A stretch of 64,000 nucleotides of DNA from Gracilinema caldarium DSM 7334 (lineage in GTDB: Bacteria > Spirochaetota > Spirochaetia > Treponematales > Breznakiellaceae): contig NC_015732.1 of assembly GCF_000219725.1 (NCBI RefSeq), forward strand, positions 1,364,001 to 1,428,000, written 5' to 3'. Under the pieces are notes generated by a model. That model saw only the letters and a program-made list of their open reading frames with translations, ran no database searches and was not told the origin of the DNA. Shown in pieces: positions 43,689 through 51,990 of the stretch (its first letter is position 1; every line of letters begins with the position of its first letter). Made by a program: the position numbers and the translations under genes.

Positions 43689-46040
43689 ATGAATAAGGCC
43701 AATACACAGGCACCAGAGACCGAAAATCCTAAGGCTCAAGAACGGATTTTGGATGAACTGCTTACAAACCCCGCATTTGCAGAGCATATTGTTCTTGAAA
43801 AACGGCTTCCCGCGGTGCCGCCGAGCATGGCACCCATACCGGATGATGTCGATCCCCGCCTGAAAGAAGCGTTATACAGCCGGGGTATCCAGGCCCTGTA
43901 TACCCACCAGGTTAATGTTTGGAACCATGTCCGATCAGGCAGACACACCATCGTGGTAACTCCGACCGCATCGGGAAAAACCCTCTGTTATAATCTACCA
44001 ACCCTGCAGGCTTTGCTTGAGGATGAGCATGCCAGGGCTTTATACCTCTTTCCGACCAAGGCTCTTTCTCAGGATCAACAGGCGGAACTCAATGAGCTGG
44101 TTAATGGCAAATCAGGTGTTCTTCCTATTAAGGTGTGCACCTATGATGGGGATACCCCGGATTCCTTACGGATCGCTGCCCGAGATACCGGTCGTATTAT
44201 TGTATCCAATCCCGATATGCTCCATGCGGGTATCCTGCCTAATCATCCCAAATGGATAAAGTTTTTTTCCTGTCTTAAATATGTTGTCATTGATGAAGCC
44301 CATACATATCGTGGTGTTTTTGGCAGTCATGTGGCCAATGTCCTGCGTCGGCTATTGAGGATTGCTGCCTTTTATGGTTCCCATCCGGTGATGATCCTCT
44401 GTTCTGCCACCATTGGAAACCCAAAGGAACTGGCTGAACAACTCATCGGTCAACCAGTTTCATTGGTAGATAAAAATGGAGCTCCCAGGGGTGAAAAAAG
44501 AATCGTTCTTTATAATCCCCCCTTAGTAGATGCGGTTCAGGGGATTCGGCGCAGTGTGGTAACTGAAAGCCGCCGCTGGACCGTATCCCTGCTTCGATCC
44601 GGGATTAAGACTATTCTTTTTGCCCACTCCCGACTCAAAACCGAAGTGGCCGCTTCCTATATACGGGAAGATCTGGCAAATATCTATACGGATAATCATC
44701 ATATCCGAGTAGAGCCATACCGGGGAGGTCTCCTACCCAACGAACGGAGGGAGATTGAAAAGGGCCTTCGGGATGGGACAATTCAGGGCGTGGTTTCAAC
44801 CAATGCCCTGGAGCTGGGGATCGATATTGGCGGCCTTGATGCGGCGGTAGTAGCGGGATTTCCCGGCTCCTTTAATTCCTTCTGGCAGCAGATTGGCCGG
44901 GCTGGACGCCGGGGCGGCACTTCTGTCGCGATTTTTATTGCCTCTTCGTCGCCGTTGGACCAGTATATCATCAATCACCCCGACTGGTTTTTCCGCAGTT
45001 CCGCCGAAGAAGCCCGGCTCGATCCGGACAATCCCTATATCCTCACGGACCATGTAAAGTGTGCTGCCTTTGAACTTCCTTTTACGGATGCAGATATGGA
45101 CCTAGGGAGAGACCCATTTGGCTCAAAGGTTCAGGATGTGCTTGAGTATCTCGAAGAAGAAGGTATTGTCCGGGCTGTTTCAGGCCGCTGGTACTGGGCT
45201 GATCGATCTTACCCAGCGGAAAGCATCAGTCTCCGTTCGGCCACTGCAGATAATGTGGCTATTATCGACACGACCCAGGGACGGAATATCGTAATCGGTG
45301 AGATGGACCGGCCAAGTGCCAAGGAACTGGTCTTTGATAATGCGGTATATATGCATCGGGGGCGTCAATACCTCGTTACAAAACTCGATATTCAGAAGCG
45401 AAAGTGCCTCGTGGAAGAGGCGAATGTCAATTATTATACCGATGCCCTGGTTAAAACAGACATTAAAGTACTATCAGAGGATGAAAAGCTTGATGTACCA
45501 GGATCATGGTGTCGTCTTGTTCTGGGGGATGTGCTCGTACGATCCCAGGTGGCCAAGTTTAAAAAAATCCGTTTCCATACCCATGAAAACATAGGTTACG
45601 GCACCATAGAATTACCCGAAGAAGAATTGCAGACCCGGTCTTTGGCATTGCTTCTTGAGTCTGATACGAGCCTGGGTACAGCCCTTCAGGGCCGGGATGA
45701 ACAGGAAATAGGGCGAATTTTATCCGGTATTGGTTCCCTTATAAAGCGGATTGCCCCCATCTTTGTCCTCTGTGATCAGCGGGATATCGGTATTTCAGAA
45801 CGGGTACGGGATACCCATTTCATGGTACCCGCTCTCTATATATATGACCATTACCCGGGAGGAACAGGGCTTGCGGAGGCTTTGGTCCAAAAGATTCCCA
45901 GTCTTGTGCAAACTGTAGCGGAAACGGTGGCCGCCTGCCCCTGTGAGTCGGGCTGTCCCAGTTGTGTGGGACCCGATGGAGATAAGGCGGCGGTTCTCGA
46001 TTTTTTAAGACCGGTACTGGACCATGGCGGGAAATCTTAA
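43689..46040 (+). CDS. mrfA: MrfA-like DEAD/DEAH helicase
   Basis: 783 residues. SF2 helicase with Walker A VTPTASGKTLCYNLP, DEAH box VVIDEAHTYRGVF, ILCSATIGNP, and second RecA half with VSTNALELGIDIGG and QQIGRAGRRGG. The C-terminal region (DUF1998) has four Cys, CPCESGCPSC, near residues 757-767, a metal site known in YprA/MrfA of B. subtilis. MrfA with MrfB works in mitomycin C damage repair independent of UvrA there. The mrfB-like gene follows with 17 bases of overlap. Predicted leaderless. Confidence 0.85.
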   Translation: MNKANTQAPETENPKAQERILDELLTNPAFAEHIVLEKRLPAVPPSMAPIPDDVDPRLKEALYSRGIQALYTHQVNVWNHVRSGRHTIVVTPTASGKTLCYNLPTLQALLEDEHARALYLFPTKALSQDQQAELNELVNGKSGVLPIKVCTYDGDTPDSLRIAARDTGRIIVSNPDMLHAGILPNHPKWIKFFSCLKYVVIDEAHTYRGVFGSHVANVLRRLLRIAAFYGSHPVMILCSATIGNPKELAEQLIGQPVSLVDKNGAPRGEKRIVLYNPPLVDAVQGIRRSVVTESRRWTVSLLRSGIKTILFAHSRLKTEVAASYIREDLANIYTDNHHIRVEPYRGGLLPNERREIEKGLRDGTIQGVVSTNALELGIDIGGLDAAVVAGFPGSFNSFWQQIGRAGRRGGTSVAIFIASSSPLDQYIINHPDWFFRSSAEEARLDPDNPYILTDHVKCAAFELPFTDADMDLGRDPFGSKVQDVLEYLEEEGIVRAVSGRWYWADRSYPAESISLRSATADNVAIIDTTQGRNIVIGEMDRPSAKELVFDNAVYMHRGRQYLVTKLDIQKRKCLVEEANVNYYTDALVKTDIKVLSEDEKLDVPGSWCRLVLGDVLVRSQVAKFKKIRFHTHENIGYGTIELPEEELQTRSLALLLESDTSLGTALQGRDEQEIGRILSGIGSLIKRIAPIFVLCDQRDIGISERVRDTHFMVPALYIYDHYPGGTGLAEALVQKIPSLVQTVAETVAACPCESGCPSCVGPDGDKAAVLDFLRPVLDHGGKS

Positions 46041-47331
46041 GGCCCGGCTCGAACGGATCCGTGCCCAAGGAAGTTCGAGTCTCAAGCCTCAAGTTGATGG
46101 TTCCTTGCACTGGGAGGCTCTCGACTTAGCACACCGACAGAAAAGTCAATATGCAGACCCAGTCACTCCTGCCACTTTTCCGCCTCCCTGGGTCAGTCTC
46201 GACCGATTGGTTCTTTTTCGCAGGGAACTCATTCCCTTGGAAGTCCGGGCTCATGAGACAGGGAATCTTTCAGAGTTTTTTACCATTTTATGTCGGGGAT
46301 TAATACAAGCAGGACCAGGAATCAACCCGCAGGACTTACTGTTTTTTGACCTTGAAACGACGGGCCTCTCTGGAGGCGCTGGAACCGTGGCCTTTCTTGC
46401 AGCCTTTGGTGAATTTACAGGGGCTTCCCTCGAAATTCGTCAGTACCTCCTCCTGGATTATCCTGGAGAATCTCTTTTTATAGAACATATCGAAAAAGAA
46501 CTAACGAGGAAGCCTCATAGGGTGCTTGTATCCTATAACGGGAAAGCCTTCGACATCCCGCTGCTCCGCAGCCGTTTTATTCTGCAGGGACGATTATTGC
46601 CAGAAACGGATCATATCGACCTGCTTCCGCTTTCCCGGCTTCTCTGGACCGGTCTGGTCCCTTCTTGCTCACAGGCTAATCTTGAAGCCTTTGTGTTACA
46701 GAAGGGCCGTCAGGATGATATTCCTGGCGCCTTGGCCCCACAAATATGGTTTTCCTTCCTCAGAGAGGGGCCTCAGGGTGAAGCCCTTATGAATCTCCTT
46801 TCCGTTTGTCATCACAATCTGCTTGATATTCAGGGCCTGGCAGAACTGTTTACGCTTCTGCTCCACATTGGGTCAAGGCCCCTTGAGGTCCTGGAAACCA
46901 TTCCCTTTAATCTGGACCGGCTTGCTCTCCTTTGGCCTGCAGGGGACCTCCAGCTAGCCATACTGCATGAGGCTGCACGGCGTGGTTCTGCCCGGGCGCT
47001 CTTTGCACTTGCCCGCTTGGCGCGGCAGGATAGTGACTGGGATGCATACCGTCGCTATTTAGAACAGATCCTCCAGGTTCCCTCTTCTGCGCCAGGGCTG
47101 TCTGCGTCTGCCCTGCGGCTTCGAGCAAGCATTGCCCTGGCTTCTTTTTACGAATGGAAAAAAGGGGACCTGGAACAGGCTGAGATGTATACGAGGCTTG
47201 CTCTGGGCTTGCTCGAAGCCGCAGGCGCCGAACGACGCAGGGCCGGCGCCAGAGGTCTTGCTCCTTCCATCAATATGAAGCTGGAAAAACGCCTCAAGCG
47301 GATTCTGGCAAAGCGGCAGAGATCCCCTTAG
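46024..47331 (+). CDS. mrfB: MrfB-like exonuclease with RNase H fold and TPR tail
   Basis: 435 residues, beginning inside the end of the helicase gene. Residues about 85-260 form a DnaQ/RNase H-like exonuclease: FFDLETTGLSGGAGTVAF (Asp and Glu), DHIDLLPLSRLLW (Asp) and CHHNLLDIQGLAEL (His and Asp), a full DEDD-type set. The rest is helical with TPR-like pairs (about 310-410). In B. subtilis MrfB (YprB) is the nuclease partner of MrfA for interstrand crosslink or mitomycin adduct removal. Same order and overlap support one function. The first 80 residues are poorly defined. Confidence 0.82.
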   Translation: MAGNLKARLERIRAQGSSSLKPQVDGSLHWEALDLAHRQKSQYADPVTPATFPPPWVSLDRLVLFRRELIPLEVRAHETGNLSEFFTILCRGLIQAGPGINPQDLLFFDLETTGLSGGAGTVAFLAAFGEFTGASLEIRQYLLLDYPGESLFIEHIEKELTRKPHRVLVSYNGKAFDIPLLRSRFILQGRLLPETDHIDLLPLSRLLWTGLVPSCSQANLEAFVLQKGRQDDIPGALAPQIWFSFLREGPQGEALMNLLSVCHHNLLDIQGLAELFTLLLHIGSRPLEVLETIPFNLDRLALLWPAGDLQLAILHEAARRGSARALFALARLARQDSDWDAYRRYLEQILQVPSSAPGLSASALRLRASIALASFYEWKKGDLEQAEMYTRLALGLLEAAGAERRRAGARGLAPSINMKLEKRLKRILAKRQRSP

Positions 47332-47342
47332 GAAGCGGTGTA

Positions 47343-47424
47343 CCTACTAATGCGGTGCGCCCTTGGCATCTGTATGACCCCGGAAGCGGTGCGGATCCAG
47401 GAATGGGGCGTCGCATCTGGTAGG
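47343..47424. repeat. Long imperfect inverted repeat between convergent genes
   Basis: Bases 47343-47362 and 47406-47424 pair over about 16-17 of 20 positions with a 43-base loop that also holds a repeat of GGAAGCGGTG (first copy at about 47332). It lies between the mrfB-like and uvrD stops; may end or stabilise both transcripts. Confidence 0.35.
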
Positions 47425-47439
47425 CCCCGATTAGGACAA

Positions 47440-49443
47440 TTATGCGAACTTGCTTTTAATTTGGGCAAAGTAGTCGGCGGCTTCGTCGGCGGTTTCTATG
47501 GCCGCTTCGCCTTCATGGTATTCCACCAGGTGCTGGGGAATTTCTTCCAGGAAGGGTGAGTGACTACATTCTGCCAGGCTCTGAAGCCGGCGGCGTTTGC
47601 GGCAACTGGTGATAAAGAGTTTGTCCCGGGCCCGGGTTATGGCCACATAAAAGAGACGCCGTTCTTCCTCTATGTTGCCATCCCCTTCCTCCAGGCTCCT
47701 CGCGTGGGGAATGAGCCCATCCTCGGCGCCGGCGATGAACACCACGGGGAACTCCAGCCCCTTGGATGCGTGGATGGTCATCAGGTTAACCTTGCCCTTG
47801 CCCGCTTCTTCGTTGTCATCGTCCCGGGTTATAAGGCTTATCCGGTTCAGGTAGGGGAAGAGGGTGGGGTCAAAGTTGTCCGGGTCGTTTTCCCAGGTTT
47901 CGATGGACTGGATTAGGTGTTCGATGTTTAAAAATTTCCAGCGGGCAGCCTTTTCGTTTTTGTTATATTCGGTGACCAGGTAGCTCCAATAATCGATATT
48001 GTCCACCAGGGCCCGGACCTTTTTAGCCAGACCCCGTTTTCCGAGCATTTCGCCCCGGAAATATTCGATGAGGGTAATAAAACTTTCCACATCAACGCGG
48101 CCCTTTTCGGGAAATAGGGTGTCCTTGGCATAGCGAAGCTGGTTCATCGCATCCCAGACTGAGGTCTGATGCTGTTTTGCATGGGTGGTGATATGTTCGA
48201 TGGAGCTTTTGCCGATACCCCTGCGGGGGGTGTTGATGATTCTGAGGAGGTTCACATCATCATCGGGATTTGCGATAACCCGGAGGTAGCTGATGATGTC
48301 CTTTATTTCCTTGCGCTGGAAAAAGCTGGTGCCCCCTGAGACCCGGTAGGGGATGTTTTCAGCCAGGAAGGCTTCTTCGATATGCCGGGTCATGGAGTTG
48401 GTGCGGATTAAAACGCCGAAATCATCGTACTTTAATTTTTCTTTCATCATGATGGAACGGATCGATTGGGCAATAAAGTCCGCCTCATCGCTCTCGTTTT
48501 CAGGATAAAAAATTTCTATCGGTTTGCCGCCTCCGTTGCCAGACCAGAGTTTTTTATCCTTTCGGTTTGTATTGTGGGAAATAACCCCATTGGCCGCTTC
48601 CAGGATGGTACTGGTAGAGCGGTAATTTTGTTCCAGCTTAATTTCCACCAGGTCCGGAAAATCCCGTTCAAAGTTCAGGATGTTTTCGTAATTTGCACCC
48701 CGCCAGGAATAGATGGATTGGTCGTCATCGCCGACGACGCAGACATTCCGGTCCGCCAGAAGATGCATCATGTGGTATTGGGTAAGGCTCGTGTCCTGGA
48801 ACTCATCGACCATGATATAGCGGTACCGGTGGCGGTAGCTTGCAAGTACATCAGGATGTTCTTCGAAAAGCTGGATGGGCAATACCAAAAGGTCGTCAAA
48901 ATCTACGGCATTGTATACCTTTAGACTGCTCTGATATTCCTTGTAGACCCGTTCATACTCGTCGTTAGCCCCATCTCCCCAGTGGTAGCGGCCGATTTTA
49001 ACGTTGGAAAAAAGCTGGCCGATTTTATACAGGTCCGCTGTTTCCGTAGAGAGGCCGCATTCTCGGATGCAATCCTTAATGAGCTGAGTCCGGTCGGTTT
49101 CATCATAAATAGAAAAATTATGCCGGTATCCCAGGCGGTCGATATGGGAACGGAGAATCTGCACCCCGAAGGCGTGAAAGGTGCTCACCGTAAGGTTTTG
49201 CAGCTTTTTTCCTGTCAGTTCCCGGACCCGCTCTTCCATTTCCCGGGCCGCCTTATTGGTAAAGGTTAAAGCAAGGATGGCCGATTGGGGGATACCCTGC
49301 TCGAGCATATAGGCAATCCGGTAGGTGATAACCCGGGTTTTCCCTGACCCTGCACCGGCAATAATGAGTACCGGCCCTTCTATGGTCGTTACCGCCCGGA
49401 TTTGCTGTTCATTCAGTTCCTTTTCAAAATTCAATTTTGTCAT
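47440..49443 (-). CDS. UvrD/PcrA-type superfamily 1 helicase
   Basis: 667 residues. Walker A AGAGSGKTRVITYR, motif II VDEFQDTSLTQY, motif III VGDDDQSIYSWRGA, motif IV ENYRS-type EQNYRSTSTILEAAN, motif V MTIHASKGLEFPVVF, and motif VI VAITRARDKLF. Full helicase core with 2B domain; the C-terminal tail is short compared with PcrA (about 720) and Rep. Acts in repair and removal of blocked complexes. It starts 9 bases after the small membrane protein, with no evident Shine-Dalgarno; a TATAAG box lies 8 bases before ATG. Confidence 0.93.
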   Translation of the reverse strand: MTKLNFEKELNEQQIRAVTTIEGPVLIIAGAGSGKTRVITYRIAYMLEQGIPQSAILALTFTNKAAREMEERVRELTGKKLQNLTVSTFHAFGVQILRSHIDRLGYRHNFSIYDETDRTQLIKDCIRECGLSTETADLYKIGQLFSNVKIGRYHWGDGANDEYERVYKEYQSSLKVYNAVDFDDLLVLPIQLFEEHPDVLASYRHRYRYIMVDEFQDTSLTQYHMMHLLADRNVCVVGDDDQSIYSWRGANYENILNFERDFPDLVEIKLEQNYRSTSTILEAANGVISHNTNRKDKKLWSGNGGGKPIEIFYPENESDEADFIAQSIRSIMMKEKLKYDDFGVLIRTNSMTRHIEEAFLAENIPYRVSGGTSFFQRKEIKDIISYLRVIANPDDDVNLLRIINTPRRGIGKSSIEHITTHAKQHQTSVWDAMNQLRYAKDTLFPEKGRVDVESFITLIEYFRGEMLGKRGLAKKVRALVDNIDYWSYLVTEYNKNEKAARWKFLNIEHLIQSIETWENDPDNFDPTLFPYLNRISLITRDDDNEEAGKGKVNLMTIHASKGLEFPVVFIAGAEDGLIPHARSLEEGDGNIEEERRLFYVAITRARDKLFITSCRKRRRLQSLAECSHSPFLEEIPQHLVEYHEGEAAIETADEAADYFAQIKSKFA

Positions 49444-49452
49444 AGGTGCTTC

Positions 49453-49932
49453 TTATATTTTTTTAACAAAGATGGCAAAGGCTGAAATCCCCAGCATGGC
49501 CACGGCGGTCACAATACAACCGGCTAGGGCCACGCCGATAATGACCGCCAGGAGGGTCTTTTTTTTATCCAGGCCCAATATCCAGGCGCCGAGGGTGCCG
49601 GTCCATGCACCGGTAACCGGCAGGGGGATGGCCACAAAGGCCGCAATGCCGAGCCAGCCCCAGGCTTCCACCTTTTCGTGGACCTTGCCCCGGGCCCGCT
49701 CAACAAAGGCATCAAAGACTGTTTTATACCATCCCCAATGGTATAAAAGCCGGTGCCCCGTGGAAAGAAAAATCCAGCAGACCGGAGCAACCAGGGCATT
49801 AATACCAACACTGTACAGCAGAGCCAGATACCAGGGCATGCCCTGAGAGAGGGCGAAGGGAATGGCTCCCCGCAGTTCTGATATGGGTAGAAAGGCAAAA
49901 AAGGTGGTCCAAAAGAGGGTCTGTGGACTCAT
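49453..49932 (-). CDS. Small membrane protein, COG2426 family
   Basis: 159 residues with AAGGAAA before ATG 49932. About four membrane helices, a SELRGAIPFAL segment near the N-terminus and IPLPVTGAWTGTLGAWILG in the middle, the pattern of the 'putative small multi-drug export' family. Substrate unknown; the name has little direct backing. It lies between the ArsB/NhaD-type permease and uvrD in one minus-strand run. Confidence 0.82.
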   Translation of the reverse strand: MSPQTLFWTTFFAFLPISELRGAIPFALSQGMPWYLALLYSVGINALVAPVCWIFLSTGHRLLYHWGWYKTVFDAFVERARGKVHEKVEAWGWLGIAAFVAIPLPVTGAWTGTLGAWILGLDKKKTLLAVIIGVALAGCIVTAVAMLGISAFAIFVKKI

Positions 49933-49941
49933 AGTGTTTCC

Positions 49942-51210
49942 TTACATCATAATATAGAGCGTCCCCAGCATAATGGTTACCAGGGTAGTAGGCAAGCCCA
50001 CCTTCAGGTAGGTCCCGAAGGATATATCAATATCGAACCGTTTTGCGATTTCAGCGACAATCAGGTTGGCCACCGACCCCAGGAGGGTCAGGTTGCCCGC
50101 ATAGGTGCTTGCCATGGCCAGCACCAGGTAGAATTGTTCCGTATCAGCAAAATACTGGGCCAGGGGCCGCATGAGCATGACCGCGGGTACGTTGGAAATG
50201 AGATTGGACAGCACCAGGGTAAAGGCAGAAAGGCCGGCCATGCTCTGGCCGACGAGGGGGAGGGCTTTGGCTACGAACCAGGAGAAGGCAGATGTTTTTG
50301 CCACCGCGGCGGTAATAATGAAAAGACCCCCAAAAAAGGCAATGATGGTCCAGTCCAGTTCTGCAAAGACCCGTTCGGGTTTTATCCGGCGGGTGGTGAG
50401 GAGCAGGGCTGCGGCGACCATGGCGGCGGCATAGACCGGAGCATCCAGGATGAAGGCAATAATCATAATAAGAATTGCAATAAGGCTCTTATACAGCAAG
50501 GGCTTATAAAGGCGCTGGTCTGAGAGGCCTTCCTGAGCAAGATCTGTAACCGTTATTTTTTCATTTCCTGCAAATTCCATTTTAAAAACGATGACCGTCA
50601 GAAAGTATGCCACGAGGAGGCCCAGAACAGAAGGAATCGCCAGCCGAGACAGGAAGCGGCCAAAGGGAATGCCGCTCGATGCACCGATCAGCATGTTCTG
50701 AGGGTTGCCGATAATGGTTGCCGCCGAGCCTATATTCGCCGAAAGAGCCAGGGCGATGAGGTAGGGAACCGGATCCCGTTTTGCCCGTTTGCAAAGGACC
50801 GCCACAAGGGGCGTTAACATGATACAGATGGTATCGTTCAGGAACAGAGCAGAGAGCACCGCCGAGGAAACCATGACCAGGCCGAGCAGTTTCCGGGGCC
50901 GGTCCGCAGCCCGGAGCACCAGATTCCCTGCCAGGTCAAAAAAGCCGGAGAACTTCAGGTTGGCCGTAATAATCATCATCGATAGGATGAGAATCAGGGT
51001 ACTGAGATCGATGGCTCTTGCGGCTTCTTCCGCAGAAATACCACCCAGGGCGATGAGAAAGGCTGCCCCCGCAAAAGCAATGGTAGCCCGGTTCATTTTG
51101 AGTCGGGGAAGCCTGCCGATAGCGATTCCAATCAGAGCCAGGAGTATGACCCCATCGACCAGCACAGTCTGGCCCCAATCTTTAAAAATGGTAAGAAATA
51201 TCATATTCAT
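49942..51210 (-). CDS. ArsB/NhaD-type anion or sodium permease
   Basis: 422 residues, AAGGA upstream. About eleven hydrophobic helices, GGISAEEAARAIDLSTLILI near residue 57-76, FLNDTICIMLTPLVAVLCKR, SANIGSAATIIGNPQNMLIG and SNLISNVPAVMLMRPL, the two halves of the ion-transporter superfamily signature. Could move arsenite, dicarboxylate, sulfate or act as Na+/H+ antiporter; no neighbour tells which. No arsR/arsC genes nearby. Confidence 0.82.
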   Translation of the reverse strand: MNMIFLTIFKDWGQTVLVDGVILLALIGIAIGRLPRLKMNRATIAFAGAAFLIALGGISAEEAARAIDLSTLILILSMMIITANLKFSGFFDLAGNLVLRAADRPRKLLGLVMVSSAVLSALFLNDTICIMLTPLVAVLCKRAKRDPVPYLIALALSANIGSAATIIGNPQNMLIGASSGIPFGRFLSRLAIPSVLGLLVAYFLTVIVFKMEFAGNEKITVTDLAQEGLSDQRLYKPLLYKSLIAILIMIIAFILDAPVYAAAMVAAALLLTTRRIKPERVFAELDWTIIAFFGGLFIITAAVAKTSAFSWFVAKALPLVGQSMAGLSAFTLVLSNLISNVPAVMLMRPLAQYFADTEQFYLVLAMASTYAGNLTLLGSVANLIVAEIAKRFDIDISFGTYLKVGLPTTLVTIMLGTLYIMM

Positions 51211-51282
51211 ATTGATGAAATCCTTCGTCTACTCTTACATAGAGCTATTTATCAAAACATCATGGTGAGGCGATTAGCCTGC

Positions 51283-51870
51283 TTACTCATACCATGTGAG
51301 AAGTTTCGCCAGGGCTTTCCCTGCCTTTCCCCGATGGCTGATGCGGTTCTTCTCGTCCTCCGATAATTCTGCCACGGTACAACCTCGTTCTGGAAGATAC
51401 AGGATCGGGTCATAACCAAAACCGCCGCTGCCCCGGCTTTCCCGGATAATTTCACCCTCCAGGGTTTCCTGCACCACATAAAACCGGTCATGGCTGAAGA
51501 GGGCCACCATGGAACAGACAAAGCGGGCCTTCCGGTTTGTCTCATGCTCCAATTCCTTGAGCAGTAAGGCGTTCCGTTCCCAGCTTTCCAGCTTTTTGCC
51601 ATTGGTGCTTCCATAGCGGGCAGAAAAAACCCCCGGCCGTCCGTCCAGGGCATCTACACAGAGCCCCGAATCATCGGCGATGACCGGTTCATGGACAAGA
51701 TCATACAGGACCCGGGCCTTGATAAGGGTATTTTCTATAAATGTGCTTCCTGTTTCATCGGGATCAAAAACAAGCCCCGCCGATGCGGGGGTCACTAAAA
51801 TATGACCTGAAAAAATCTGTTCCAGTTCCCGTTTTTTATGTTCGTTATTGGTAGCTAGCCACAATTTCAT
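51283..51870 (-). CDS. rdgB: Non-canonical purine NTP pyrophosphatase
   Basis: 195 residues. TNNEHKKRELEQIF, FIENTLIKARVLY, VIADDSGLCVDALDG-RPGVFSARY and the ending SHRGKAGKAL match RdgB/HAM1. It hydrolyses ITP, dITP and XTP to keep them out of DNA and RNA. ATG 51870 is preceded by TAGGAT exactly 6 bases away, which could be a weak -10 for a leaderless mRNA or simply an AGGAT ribosome site. First gene of a minus-strand run toward uvrD. Confidence 0.94.
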   Translation of the reverse strand: MKLWLATNNEHKKRELEQIFSGHILVTPASAGLVFDPDETGSTFIENTLIKARVLYDLVHEPVIADDSGLCVDALDGRPGVFSARYGSTNGKKLESWERNALLLKELEHETNRKARFVCSMVALFSHDRFYVVQETLEGEIIRESRGSGGFGYDPILYLPERGCTVAELSEDEKNRISHRGKAGKALAKLLTWYE

Positions 51871-51953
51871 AGGCCCATCCTACAACAGGATGCACCCTCA
51901 CGACAATAAGGGGGGGGAGATGAAACCATATGTTCCAGATAAATAGAATACAG

Positions 51954-51982
51954 TAGACAATATAGCAACTCTTATTTAAAAT
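51954..51982 (+). promoter_or_regulatory. Promoter of the first barrel-protein gene, near-leaderless
   Basis: TAGACA (51954-51959), 17-base spacer, TAAAAT (51977-51982), then 8 bases and ATG 51991. Expected leader about 2 bases. No ribosome site. Confidence 0.45.
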
Positions 51983-51990
51983 CAAAGACA

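Noticed and set aside
47338-47559. 73-codon plus-strand frame after mrfB
   Set aside because: Overlaps the uvrD end antisense; weak start and no family match; the region is better read as an inverted repeat.
50134-50523. 129-codon plus-strand frame opposite the permease gene
   Set aside because: Antisense to a gene with clear family motifs; GC-rich DNA gives long chance frames.
51895-51930. G-run near 51911 as a phase-variable tract
   Set aside because: Seven G in a non-coding gap, about 35 bases upstream of the promoter and outside both it and the start codon; no evidence of a switching role.
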